A DNA stretch of 31,431 nt from JBLHKS01 sp047620505 (GCA_047620505.1 JBLHKS010000070.1:1-31431), one strand, 5' to 3'. Shown: positions 1 through 8,257, counted from the stretch's first letter. The notes: generated by a model not told the origin, from the sequence alone. Numbers and translations: made by a program.

Positions 1-2
1 TA

Positions 3-2372
3 GATCGACTGATTCCACTTTCCACGGACTTTCCAATCCCAGTAACAAAGCATAGTGATGGCCGAGGCTTTTCATTCATACACTCTACTACGATGCTTTC
101 AGCTGCCACGATATTTCCTGAAGAGCCGATTTATGTTCTTCGCCTATTGGCTAACGATGGCCGATCCGAAAACACCACCTCGGATCTTCGCGAAGCCCTC
201 AATCATTCAAGCCCCGACGTCAGAATCGAAGCGCTCAAACTGATCTGCGAGCACCAGGTTCGGGATGCCTCGAAGGAAGTCGGAGCGATGCTCCAGAATC
301 GTAAATTGGAGCCGCAGATTCTTGGCGCTGCGATCCAGGCTCACTGCGCCTTGGACGAAGATGAAGCCGTCGACACGGTGTCGCCATTCCTCGTCCACTC
401 AAATCCCGACATCAGACGCGCCGCGCTCGTCGGCCTCGTCAAACACGGCGGCATCGTCGGCGTCCTCGCCGCAGGCCAGCAGCTGCAGAAATGCCTTCAG
501 GCCGAAGAACCGGCTGAACGAAGCCAGGCCAGCCAGATTCTAAGCGATATCGGCATCGCCGCCTTTTATCAGCCGCTGGGCGATTTGTTGATCGATTTCG
601 ACCCAGAAGTTCGCCGTAACGCAGCGCGCGCTGCGGGGAGACTGAAGAGCGAGCGGCTGACTGAACAGTTGATCGGGCTCCTCGCCAATCCGCTGACAGA
701 AGCCGACGCCCAAAGGGCCTTGAGTCAATTCAGCCCAGCAGCTGCTGGCCCGATGATTGAGTTTTTCGAATACGCGACGGATCAAAGCCCGATGGCGGTT
801 GGAATCGCTGAGGCGCTTGGAGACGTCGGCGGCGACGAGGCAGCGGAGTTTCTTTTTTCTCATCTCAACGGTGCCGGAGCCAGGCTTCGATCGGCAATCA
901 GCGAAAGTCTGACGAAACTCAGTTTTCAAGTTAAAGAGCGCGACCGCAAAATGATCGAAGTCCTCATCGATGCCGAACTCGATCTGATCGCAAAGGGCCA
1001 GATCCAGCCGGAGTGGCACAAACGCGAACCGTTTCTCAGCCGCGTCCTGGCAAACGAAACCAAGTCAGCGATTCGCCGCGCGTTCAACCTGCTCGCCATC
1101 CTCGGCCAACCCGAAGCGGTCCTGCTCGCAAGGACGCGATTCTTCCTCGACACCGAATCGCAACGCGCTCTAGCGCTTGAAATTCTCGACAACATCCTCG
1201 GCGGCGATCTTCGAATGCGAGTCGTCAACTCGTTGGAAGGCGCGACTTCGGATTCGGGCGAAGAAGCTCTCGACGCGCCCTACATCCGGCAGCTGCTGGA
1301 GCGAAGCAAAGTCGGACTCACACCTTTCGGAAGGGCAGCCGCGATCTGGGTTTCCCGAGATGTTGAACTCAACGAATTGCGCGAAAGCCTCGAGCCATTC
1401 CAGAATCATGCCTTCGAAATCCTGCACGAGTCGGTTGAATTTCGTCTCAATCCTGAAAACGCGGGCTCGGGGCTGAACCTCGCGATCGCAAAAACCGAAC
1501 AGCTCTCTCAAGCTTCTATTTTCGCCGAATCGCCGCCTCAAAACCTGGCAGAAATCGCGCATACCCTCGATCATCGCCAGATTTCGGCGAACGAGACTTT
1601 CATCAAGCAGGGCGAAGAAGGCGATAGTCTGTTCATCGTCGTTGAGGGCAATGTCAGGGTTCACAACGGCGACAACACGATCGCTGAATTGCTGGCGGGC
1701 GCTGTGATTGGCGAGCTGGCAGCGCTCGACCCGGAAGTCCGCTCAGCCTCAGTTACGGCATCCTGCGACTGCCTGGTTCTCGAAATCAGTTCGAAAATTC
1801 TTCGGGAAATGATGGCGCTCCGACCGCTCGTTTGCCGCGGCGTCTTTCGGGTTCTCTGCTCGCGAATCCGCGGTGATCAATCCACGGAAGACCCAGTGGA
1901 AATTGTGCAGGGAGAAACATTCGAAGAACGCGATCCGCCTGAGCAGGACGGCTTTTCCCTCCTCGAAAAGAGCCGGGCACTCGTCCGAGTATCCTTGTTC
2001 AGCGCGGTGCCGGATTCGGTGATCAACGCGATTTCCAAGCGATTGATCGTCAAGTACGCCAGCAAGGGCGAAGATTTGATCCGACTCGGCGAAATCGGTG
2101 AGTCACTCTTCGTTCTCATGACAGGAAAAGTTCGCGTTCATCGCGGCGAGAAGACACTGGCCGAGTTAGAAACCGGAAGCGTATTTGGCGAGCTGTCCGC
2201 CCTCGATCCCGAACCGCGTTCAGCCACAATCACCGCCATGGAAGACGTGACGGTCTTCCAGATCAACGGCTCCCTGCTCTACAACTTGACCGCCGAATCG
2301 CCTGACCTGATTGCAGGGATCAGCCGCGAACTCTGTCGGCGCCTGCGCGAAACCTTAAAGAAAGATTCATGA
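3..2372 (+). CDS. HEAT-repeat protein with two C-terminal cyclic-nucleotide-binding domains (possibly 5' partial)
   Basis: From the ATG at 93 this encodes 759 residues. The same frame is open upstream to base 3, so the true start may lie outside the window. Residues from about 30 to 470 are helical repeats of HEAT/armadillo type, with recurring patterns such as SPDVRIEAL and NPDIRRAAL. Two cNMP-binding beta-barrels follow, at about 485-610 and 630-750. Each has a phosphate-binding cassette, GELAALDPEVRSA and GELSALDPEPRSA, in which the key Glu and Arg are kept, so ligand binding is plausible. Related proteins in this phylum often carry an N-terminal ATP/ADP-carrier-like membrane domain before the HEAT repeats. 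None is visible here, which fits either truncation by the window or a soluble form. The stop overlaps the next start (ATGA), suggesting co-transcription with the CASDH gene. The family is secure; the ligand and role are unknown. Confidence 0.85.
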   Translation, partial: DRLIPLSTDFPIPVTKHSDGRGFSFIHSTTMLSAATIFPEEPIYVLRLLANDGRSENTTSDLREALNHSSPDVRIEALKLICEHQVRDASKEVGAMLQNRKLEPQILGAAIQAHCALDEDEAVDTVSPFLVHSNPDIRRAALVGLVKHGGIVGVLAAGQQLQKCLQAEEPAERSQASQILSDIGIAAFYQPLGDLLIDFDPEVRRNAARAAGRLKSERLTEQLIGLLANPLTEADAQRALSQFSPAAAGPMIEFFEYATDQSPMAVGIAEALGDVGGDEAAEFLFSHLNGAGARLRSAISESLTKLSFQVKERDRKMIEVLIDAELDLIAKGQIQPEWHKREPFLSRVLANETKSAIRRAFNLLAILGQPEAVLLARTRFFLDTESQRALALEILDNILGGDLRMRVVNSLEGATSDSGEEALDAPYIRQLLERSKVGLTPFGRAAAIWVSRDVELNELRESLEPFQNHAFEILHESVEFRLNPENAGSGLNLAIAKTEQLSQASIFAESPPQNLAEIAHTLDHRQISANETFIKQGEEGDSLFIVVEGNVRVHNGDNTIAELLAGAVIGELAALDPEVRSASVTASCDCLVLEISSKILREMMALRPLVCRGVFRVLCSRIRGDQSTEDPVEIVQGETFEERDPPEQDGFSLLEKSRALVRVSLFSAVPDSVINAISKRLIVKYASKGEDLIRLGEIGESLFVLMTGKVRVHRGEKTLAELETGSVFGELSALDPEPRSATITAMEDVTVFQINGSLLYNLTAESPDLIAGISRELCRRLRETLKKDS
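736..747. repeat. Palindrome CAGCAGCTGCTG, copy 1
   Basis: Exact 12-bp copy, extended to the 14-mer with flanking C and G. In the HEAT/cNMP gene it reads Ala-Ala-Ala (PAAAG). Confidence 0.85.
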
Positions 2373-2576
2373 CGAACACGCTCGTCATCGGAGCCGGCGT
2401 TGTCGGTAGGGCGGTTGTCCACAAATGCGCTCAATTTGCTTCGGAACTCGGCAATATCACGATCGCTTCGCGGACGCTTTCAAAGTGCGACGAAATCATC
2501 GAAAGCGTCCATCGAAAAGGCAATCTCCGCGATTCTTCACGCACCCTGACATCCGCACAACTCGACGCCAAAGACC

Positions 2577-2588
2577 CAGCAGCTGCTG
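2577..2588. repeat. Palindrome CAGCAGCTGCTG, copy 2
   Basis: Exact copy in the CASDH N-terminal half, read in the Ala-Ala-Ala phase (DPAAAAK). Confidence 0.85.
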
Positions 2589-2982
2589 CGAAGCTAATTC
2601 GTGAAAAAAACGCCTCGATCGTGATCAACGTCGCCTCGCCGTTCTGCAATCTGCCGATCATGGAGGCCTGCCTCAAAACCGGAGCGCACTACATCGATAC
2701 CGCGATTTACGAACGAGAAGAAGTGATCAATAAACCCGCGCCGTGGTACGCTCAGGACGAATGGAAACTGCGTGACCGGTTCGCTGAGCGCGGAGCAACG
2801 GCCGTGCTCAGCTGCGGATTCGATCAGGGCACCGTGAACGCATTCTGCGCTCACGCCGCGAAACATGAGTTCGACGAAATCGAGACGATCGACATCATGG
2901 ACGTTAACGGAGGCGATCACGATCGCTTCTTCGCCACGAACTTTGATCCGGAAGTCAACCTGCGCGAAATCCTCGAAGATGT

Positions 2983-3000
2983 GATTTTCTGCTGTTCTTG
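2983..3000 (+). repeat. Left inversion junction: two 9-mers in order X-Y
   Basis: GATTTTCTG (X, 2983-2991) comes from the CASDH gene and is followed directly by CTGTTCTTG (Y, 2992-3000), antisense to the amidase gene. Both 9-mers recur at the right junction in the opposite order. Confidence 0.92.
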
Positions 3001-3275
3001 AGAAGCGTGAACATCGCCGGGCGCAAGCTTCGAAACGGCATCTCCTCTAATTGACTCAACTCATTCGTCATCAACGCCGCCAACATCGTTTGGTTCAGAC
3101 CTTCGCGATTCGGACGGTAGACTTCGATTCCGCGAACTGCTTTGTCGGGGGAGGAGTTGAAATGCAGGGAAACGAGAATCGCTTCCTTCTGCTTTCGGAC
3201 GGTGGCTGAGCGGGTGGAGAACGGAACTAACACATCATCCTCCCGAGTCAGCACGACTTTGAATCCTTCATTCTC

Positions 3276-3287
3276 CAGCAGCTGCTG
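3276..3287. repeat. Palindrome CAGCAGCTGCTG, copy 3
   Basis: Exact copy, also the flanked 14-mer, in the minus-strand amidase domain. It is read Gln-Gln-Leu-Leu (VQQLLEN). Confidence 0.85.
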
Positions 3288-4471
3288 GACGAGCTTCGTC
3301 AGTTTCAAATTCAACTCTGCTTCCCTGACATCACCAAACGTTGCTCCCCCATCATGCCCACCGTGGCCGGCATCCAAGACAACCGTATCGAACGCCATTC
3401 CTTCAAAAACGCGCTCCTCAGTTATTACTTTATCGGTCTTGGACCATGCGAGCGCGATTGGCGTCAACATCGTCGTGGAAAGAACCAACCCGAGCATCCA
3501 ACGGCTAATGGTTCTGTGATTCGTCGTCCCAGATGCAATCCGAGTCAGCCGCGTTTCGAGATTCCCAACATTCGCCATACCCAGATGAGCCGGACTCGAA
3601 CCATGCGAACTAGACAAAGATAGAACGAGATGCGCATAACGATTCCGATCGCCCTCCGTGCATGAATCGACCACCAGGTCATCGCAAGCATGCTCGCATT
3701 CGACCTGGAGCTTCCGCACCATCATCCACACGACCGGATTCCACCACTGAATCGCTTGAAGCCACTGCGCAAAACACAGAGTGAACGCGTCGCGTCGGCG
3801 CACGTGAGCGAGTTCGTGGCGGAGCACATCCAGGAGGACCTCATCCGTCCACGTCTCAGCTTCGTTCGGCAGGAGAACGCTCGCTGGGAAAGTTCCCCAC
3901 GTCATCGGCGGCACCGCCTTGCCTGCCGGTCCAATCAGAATTCGGCAGTTCGGAGTTTCCTGAATCGAGTCAGCTAAAGCGCGAATCCGGCCCTCTGCAG
4001 GACGGCAAACTTTCGCAAGTTGCGAGAGCCGAAATTGAGCAATCAGGATGCGCAGTCCCAAAAACAGAAAACCAGCAGCTGCTAGAATCACAAACGCGCC
4101 AAGCCCCATTCGAAACAGGTTCTGGATGGTGAGAACTGGCATTCCTTCCGCGACGGCAACGTTTTCGGTCGCAGCGAAGGCGGAGGCAGAACCCACCCCA
4201 GTCATTGTGACTTCATTCAGAACCGTAAGCGGAAGAGGCGGCGGAAGTATCCAAGAGATCTCCGATTCGGGACTCATCCACCGCAGCGCCAGATCGAAGA
4301 GCGGCATCGTGACGATTAGCGCGATCCCGGAAACCAGAATGAGATGCCGGACCGAAGCCGAAGCACGGCGAAAGGCTCCCAACAAAGCCAGAACCGCCAA
4401 TCCGATTGCGGCCGAGCGGAGAGTCCAGATGAAAATCCCGCCGGCGATTGATTCGATGCTATCAGTCATTG

Positions 4472-4879
4472 TCATTCCTCCTTGTTTTGATTGGATTCGT
4501 TGGTTTTGGCGTTCCGATCAATCAGATCGCGAAGACGTTGAACATCCGATTCGGGCAAATTCGTAGGCCGGGAAAAATGAGCGGCAAGCGCTGAAACCAT
4601 CGAACCGTCGAAGAACGTTTCAACCACATGCTCAAGGGCGTCAGTGCCTTCCGTTTCGCGATCTGAAGTCGCCTCGTAGATGAACTCACGCCCCTCTTTT
4701 CCGTTGCGAACGATTTCGCCCTTGTTCTCCAGAATCTGAAGCGAGGACCGAACCGCATTGCCGGTCGGCGCGCTGCTCATGTGCTCGCGGATCTGAGAAC
4801 AGGTCGCTCGCTTGAGGGTGAAGATGATGTCGAGAATCTCGCGTTCTCGCCGGGACAGGTCATTTCGTCGCTGAGTCAT
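4472..4879 (-). CDS. blaI: BlaI/MecI-type transcriptional repressor
   Basis: The ATG at 4879 gives 135 residues (MTQRRNDLSRREREILDIIF...), the usual BlaI/MecI length. A longer frame to 5044 exists, but its extra 55 residues do not resemble the family. Residues 8-70 form the winged-helix DNA-binding domain, with a recognition-helix region around APTGNAVRSSLQILENKGEIVR (split here as 38-48 and 49-58). Residues 75-130 are the helical dimerisation part. The gene overlaps the downstream M56 gene by ATGA. BlaI-family proteins repress their own operon as dimers until the M56 partner triggers cleavage. A dyad at 4885-4898, just upstream of the start, is a candidate operator. Because its partner gene is broken, this repressor may now be uncoupled from its sensor. 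Family assignment is strong; the signal and regulon are unknown. Confidence 0.88.
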   Translation of the reverse strand: MTQRRNDLSRREREILDIIFTLKRATCSQIREHMSSAPTGNAVRSSLQILENKGEIVRNGKEGREFIYEATSDRETEGTDALEHVVETFFDGSMVSALAAHFSRPTNLPESDVQRLRDLIDRNAKTNESNQNKEE

Positions 4880-4884
4880 GATTA

Positions 4885-4907
4885 ACTGATTTTTCAGTGT
4901 TTCAGTG
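4885..4907. promoter_or_regulatory. Candidate BlaI operator
   Basis: ACTGA-TTTT-TCAGT is a perfect 5-bp dyad at 4885-4898. It is 6 bases upstream of the BlaI start at 4879, and TTCAGTG occurs twice in tandem (4893-4899, 4901-4907). Another ACTGAA lies at 4924. The position fits autoregulation. The sequence is not the classic TACA/TGTA operator of staphylococcal BlaI, so the assignment is inference. Confidence 0.4.
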
Positions 4908-5042
4908 AGATTGCAAATGAAAAACTGAAAAAACCGTGTTTCGAATTCCTCGAAAAGCCGACGGCGGCCCCGAAGTTGGTCTTGGCGGTCTTTTAAATTG
5001 CAGCGCTTTGACCCTTTGCCCATCCATGGTATCCTCGTGCTC

Positions 5043-5261
5043 ATGAGCGCAGCGGATCTCGAACAGGCAGCCCTCCAATTGCCGAACGATCAATTGATTG
5101 GTCTTGTCGATCGCCTCTATGAAAGCATCAATCGCTCGCCCGATGCAGCAGCAGCTGAGCGAATTGCCCTCGCCGACGCCAGAGAGCAGGCCTCGGAACT
5201 CGACCCCGATGGTGATGTTTCGTTCGACGAGTTTATCGGCGAACTCAAAGCGACGCTGTGA
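5043..5261 (+). CDS. Putative addiction-module antitoxin
   Basis: The start is placed at the ATG at 5043 (MSAADLEQAALQLPNDQ), giving 72 residues. This matches the small 'addiction module component' antitoxin family, which typically pairs with RelE/ParE toxins. The protein is acidic and helical with the family-like segments LEQAALQLP and LVDRLYESI, and ends in a DGDVSFDEF stretch. The stop overlaps the toxin's GTG start, giving translational coupling in antitoxin-toxin order. It lies in a region with other signs of mobile DNA. Family call rests on length, composition, motif pattern and the partner gene. Confidence 0.82.
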   Translation: MSAADLEQAALQLPNDQLIGLVDRLYESINRSPDAAAAERIALADAREQASELDPDGDVSFDEFIGELKATL

Positions 5262-5560
5262 GCGTGAGAGTGATCCTCACCAAATTGGCGGCACAGGATA
5301 TCCGGGAGATCGTTCAATGGTATCGCGAGCGAAGCGACCGGGCTCCGGCGAGATTTGTCAGTGAGCTGGAGGAGATCGTTTATTCGATCCGTCAGCATTC
5401 AAAGCGCTGGCCGCCGCTTGCCAAGGTCGACCGGAGGCGAGTCGCCTACTTTAATCGGTTTCCCTACGAGCTAATCTACTTGCCGACCGAACGACAGATC
5501 AAACTGCTGGCGGTTCGGCATGAAAAACGACATCCGGAATTCGGAACGGACCGAGAATGA
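5258..5560 (+). CDS. RelE/ParE-family toxin
   Basis: This 100-residue protein starts at GTG, overlapping the antitoxin stop. It has the RelE/ParE pattern: VILTKLAAQDIREIVQWY (N-terminal helices), an ARFVSELEEIVYSIRQ helix, then FPYELIYLPTERQIKLLAVRHEKRHPE, the beta-strand core with C-terminal basic residues and the usual H-x-x-R-x-P ending. ParE members poison gyrase and RelE members cleave ribosome-bound mRNA. The sequence alone does not decide between the two. Immediately downstream (5561 on) lies a decayed phage-like reading frame. Confidence 0.87.
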   Translation: MSVRVILTKLAAQDIREIVQWYRERSDRAPARFVSELEEIVYSIRQHSKRWPPLAKVDRRRVAYFNRFPYELIYLPTERQIKLLAVRHEKRHPEFGTDRE

Positions 5561-6254
5561 AAACCCTTCACGGCGCGCCCCCAGCAGAATCCGCTCACCA
5601 GCGGGCTGTCCACCGTCGTCGCGATCGATCCGCTGGCAGTTGGCCGAGGCCGCCTTCAACGCCAGTCAGGCCGATCGTCAGCACCAGCTTCGCGGTATCT
5701 CGCTGTATCTCGACGTCCCGCGTCCCGTCACTCGGATCGAGATCACGCCCGGCCTCAATGAGCTGGATGATTACGCCGCTCTCTTCAACGTCCGCGCCAC
5801 CGGTCCCGCTCCGGGCACCCTGCCCTCGCGGCTCGTCCTTTCCGGCGTCGATCGCGAGGCCGATGAGCAGCTGCCGGATTCCGATGCGGCTTCGCCCGTG
5901 GATCTCCGCCAATTCGTCGCCACCGGCGTCCCTGATGTTCAGCAGCGTGAGTATGATCGCATCCGTCTCCTCACCATCTGGCTCCTCAGCCCGGCCGGCC
6001 TCGTGGATCCGGATGCCGAGATCGATCAGACATGGCGGCCCTATGTTGAGCAGCATCAGTTCTGGAACTTCCGCCACGCCGTGAAGCTGCCGCCTCAGCA
6101 GGTCGCAGGTGATGACGTCCTCCGCATCCCGCGCGGCTTCGCTTCCGGAGCCGGGGACCGCGCCATCAGTGAATTGACCCGCGAGTTTTTAGAGCAGAAC
6201 AACCGAGCCTCCGCGTTCTTTGCGGCTGTGAGTGGGAGGTTCTGGAGTGTTTAG
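5561..6254 (+). pseudogene. Frameshifted phage-like (structural?) gene fragment
   Basis: Two frames join into one plausible protein. From about 5561 one frame reads QQNPLTSGLSTVVAIDPLAV. From about 5640 another continues AEAAFNASQADRQHQLRGI through LYLDVPRPVTRIEITPGL to FFAAVSGRFWSV and a stop at 6254. Removing one base near 5636-5642 (gcagttggcc) gives the smooth junction DPLAVAEAAF, so a single-base insertion is likely. There is no credible start, as the fragment begins right after the toxin stop. I do not recognise a named family. The style resembles phage structural or tail-associated proteins and matches that of the fragment at 6944-7335. Confidence in it being a decayed gene is moderate, in phage origin low. 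Confidence 0.5.
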
Positions 6255-6281
6255 CGGATTTTAGACGGCAGTGGTTCGCGC

Positions 6282-6935
6282 TCATTCCTCTGGCGCACCG
6301 CTGGGCGTTTCGTCCGGTTCAGAAGACCTTGGGTTGTCAGGAAGAGGAAGATAACTTTCGGTGAGTTCTGAGTGATCAACCTGATTCAAAACCTCAGTTA
6401 ATTCTCTCCTTATTTCGATGAGCTTTGGAGAACCTTTGATTCTTTTTTTAAGCGCAAAGACGCCATCTTCAGCTTTCCGGATCGCCGCACTCAAGATTGC
6501 AACACGTCGATTCGCAGAAGCCATGCGCAGATCCGGTCGAAAGCGGGTGTAAATTACAGACGCAAGAAGAACCACCAATCCAAGAACGCCAGTGATCCAA
6601 CTTTGTGAGTTAGATTGAACGAAAGATGTGGTAAGGGTTGCTCCGACAGCATACTGGCTAACTACGAGGAAATTCGAAGTTCTCTTAGTCCACTTCGCCG
6701 TATTTATGTGTGTTTGAAGTTTTTCTTGAGCCTCCTCCAACCGCGTCTCCTCTCTTGGGTCGGGCTTCAACGCCGGTTGAGTAGGCATCCTTGAATTTGC
6801 CATCATCGTCAGACCCCGTTTGAGTTCTGCCCGCTTTTGGAGGACAACCGAAACCAAGGACGCCACCAACATAGTAGCCGCGCTCACTGCACCTATCACC
6901 TCGATATCCAGACTCATGAACGGATTGACGGGCAA
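6282..6935 (-). CDS. Membrane protein, possibly SLATT-like
   Basis: Up to 217 residues from a TTG at 6935, or 211 from the ATG at 6917; neither has a clear ribosome-binding site. A hydrophobic helix lies at 12-32. A charged helical stretch (60-85) precedes a two-helix membrane hairpin at about 88-106 and 113-129. A long amphipathic region with RRVAILSAAIRKAEDGVFALKKR follows, and the tail is acidic and Pro-rich. This helix/2TM/helix layout resembles SLATT effector domains, which act as pore-forming effectors in nucleotide-signalling defence and conflict systems. The resemblance is architectural only, and no nucleotide-sensor partner gene is adjacent. Codon use is visibly AT-richer than the neighbours, and the gene sits between two decayed phage-like fragments, so recent acquisition is likely. 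Confidence 0.65.
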   Translation of the reverse strand: MPVNPFMSLDIEVIGAVSAATMLVASLVSVVLQKRAELKRGLTMMANSRMPTQPALKPDPREETRLEEAQEKLQTHINTAKWTKRTSNFLVVSQYAVGATLTTSFVQSNSQSWITGVLGLVVLLASVIYTRFRPDLRMASANRRVAILSAAIRKAEDGVFALKKRIKGSPKLIEIRRELTEVLNQVDHSELTESYLPLPDNPRSSEPDETPSGAPEE

Positions 6936-6943
6936 CTCCTCGC

Positions 6944-7456
6944 GTGGAGCAACTCCTTTACTTTCATCTCGGCTCGAAGACCATCTCCGCGACTCCGGGA
7001 GGCCCGGCCTTCGTCTTGCCCGCCATCCCGCAGGGCGATGACGTCTGGATCAAATCCCGCTTCGTCGAAGAAATCAACGGCGCGTCCATCCTTCGGAAAA
7101 AGACCGTCACCAAGATCAAGGCCTCGATCGGTGCGCCCGATGCCGCGGCCACGGCCGGCACGATCCAGTTTGAAGTCGGCGAAGTCGGCTCGGCCGAGGT
7201 CGCCACGGCTCTCGCTTACAATGCCGACGCCACCGCCGTCGCCGCCGCTTTCAATGCCCTCTCCAATGTCGGCAGCGGGCTGACCTACGGAGCCTGCACC
7301 GCCCGCGTTGCCGATGGCAGCTGGTATCTGGAATCAGTCTGGACTCATTGCCCCGTTTCCGTTGACCTTCTGATTAGTTCGCTCGCTTCTGGTGTTCAGT
7401 GCCGTGTACCAAATCGCCAGCAGCTGCTGGATCACGGAGCGAAGCCGCCTGAATGA
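6944..7456 (+). pseudogene. Phage-like gene fragment, N-terminal part with aberrant tail
   Basis: The frame reads from a GTG at 6944 (MEQLLYFHLGSKTISAT). The part to about 7335 is coherent: GGPAFVLPAIPQGDDVWIKSR, then TIQFEVGEVGSAE, ADATAVAAAFNALSNVGSG and ADGSWYLE. After that the composition changes abruptly and the last 40 or so residues look like non-coding sequence. Such Ala-rich, beta-strand segments occur in phage tail or fibre-associated proteins, but I do not recognise a family. It could be the N-terminal part of the protein whose later part is at 5561-6254, moved apart by rearrangement. That is inference. Confidence 0.45.
7418..7429. repeat. Palindrome CAGCAGCTGCTG, copy 4
   Basis: Exact copy and flanked 14-mer, in the probably non-coding tail after the phage-like fragment, at the border of the sigma/kinase region. 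Confidence 0.85.
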
Positions 7457-7510
7457 ATAAAGAGCGTAACATGCGGGGGGATTCGTGGTATCGACAGGGA
7501 AACATCCGTC

Positions 7511-8257
7511 ATGGCGAATCACGATCCGGAATCCAAGAGCCAACCCTCTCTCTTTGCGACCACGAAATGGACACTGGTCATCGACGCGGCGCGGGCCGGG
7601 GACGATACCGGCGCGCTTGACGCCCTCGGCAATCTTTTTCAGACTTACTGGCAACCGCTCTACCGTTACGCCCGGAGAAAGGGCAAATCGAGGGAGGACG
7701 CCGAAGACCTGGTGCAGGGGTTTCTTTCTCATCTCGTCGAAAACAACTCGCTGCGAACCCTCGATCGCGAAAAAGGCCGCTTCCGCGCTTTCCTGCTCGC
7801 CTGCTTCAACAACTGGATCGTCAACGACTGGAAACACGCCACTCGGCAAAAGCGCGGGGGTGGCGCGGTCCTCTTGTCTTTCGATTGGGAGAGCGCCGAG
7901 ACGGGGCTCCATCTGGAACCGGCTGATGAGCGCAGTCCGGACCGTCTTTTTGACCGCGAATGGGCGCTGGCGCTTCTCGCCAAGGTCCTCGCCGATCTTG
8001 AGGCCGCCGCCCGAAGCGAAGGGAACGCGCGCCAGTTCAAACGTCTGAAATCGTGCCTGACGACTGACGCGCAGAGCATCCCTTATTCCGCTCTCGCGAC
8101 CGAACTCGGCATGAGCGAGGGGGCCATTCGCGTGGCGGTGCATCGCCTTCGAAAACGCTACCGAAAACAGTTGGAGACCGAGATCGCACGCACACTGTCT
8201 AGCCAGGAGGCAGTTCGGGACGAAATGCAGACTCTTTTGGCCGTGTTGGCCGAATAA
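7511..8257 (+). CDS. ECF-type RNA polymerase sigma factor
   Basis: The 248-residue product has region 2 at about 35-110 (LFQTYWQPLYRYARRKG, AEDLVQGFLSHLVENN, FRAFLLACFNNWIVNDWK) and region 4 at about 190-222 (ALATELGMSEGAIRVAVHRLRKRYR, a helix-turn-helix). The region-2 variant with DLVQGF is typical of the long ECF factors found beside Ser/Thr kinases in Planctomycetota and Verrucomicrobiota. A purine-rich aggga lies 12-17 bases before the ATG. The kinase gene follows 61 bases downstream on the same strand. The usual inference is that phosphorylation by the kinase controls the sigma factor in place of an anti-sigma factor. Confidence 0.93.
   Translation: MANHDPESKSQPSLFATTKWTLVIDAARAGDDTGALDALGNLFQTYWQPLYRYARRKGKSREDAEDLVQGFLSHLVENNSLRTLDREKGRFRAFLLACFNNWIVNDWKHATRQKRGGGAVLLSFDWESAETGLHLEPADERSPDRLFDREWALALLAKVLADLEAAARSEGNARQFKRLKSCLTTDAQSIPYSALATELGMSEGAIRVAVHRLRKRYRKQLETEIARTLSSQEAVRDEMQTLLAVLAE

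Larger units (their letters stand above)
2369..3001 (+). pseudogene. Carboxynorspermidine dehydrogenase, N-terminal half (split by inversion)
   Basis: The 210-residue product begins with a Rossmann motif (VIGAGVVGRAVVHK) and closely resembles the NADP-binding half of the saccharopine-dehydrogenase-like carboxynorspermidine dehydrogenases. These condense aspartate semialdehyde with a diamine in the alternative spermidine/norspermidine pathway. Family-typical segments are ITIASRTLSKCDEIIES, INVASPFCNLPIMEAC and FATNFDPEVNLREI. Family proteins are about 400 residues long. This one stops after EDVIF with three unrelated residues, exactly at the inversion junction (2983-3000). The missing half is at 22470-23073 on the minus strand. 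Rejoining 2369-2991 to the complement of 23064-22470 gives 1218 nt, an exact multiple of three, with the family-typical FWEDGEF bridge restored. The half protein lacks the substrate-binding part and is unlikely to be active. The decarboxylase partner (NspC) is not in the window. Confidence 0.92.
2955..4475 (-). pseudogene. M56 (BlaR1-like) membrane peptidase fused to amidase_3, truncated by inversion
   Basis: The 506-residue reading frame starts with a BlaR1/MecR1-type M56 unit. Hydrophobic helices lie near residues 12-35, 43-65 and 122-145, followed by the zinc motif HELAH (220-224) and a downstream ECEHACDD segment (259-266), then another helix at 326-344. From residue 363 an N-acetylmuramoyl-L-alanine amidase (Amidase_3) begins: LDAGHGGHDGGA (zinc ligand His371), REAEL (Glu386), SLHFN (His438). 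The native sequence ends at KNS (493-495). The last 11 residues are read through the junction into antisense CASDH sequence. The catalytic Glu segment (IEAGFLTN) sits 20 kb away at 23096. Its start overlaps the stop of the BlaI gene (ATGA), the classic repressor-sensor operon order. Known: BlaR1 proteins sense cell-wall state and relieve BlaI repression. Inferred: here the sensor carried its own wall hydrolases. Confidence 0.9.

Noticed and set aside
2983..3000. Site-specific recombinase (invertase) sites at the inversion ends
   Set aside because: A reversible invertase would leave the same site at both ends. Here the two 9-mers are in opposite order at the two junctions, and no recombinase gene is in the window.
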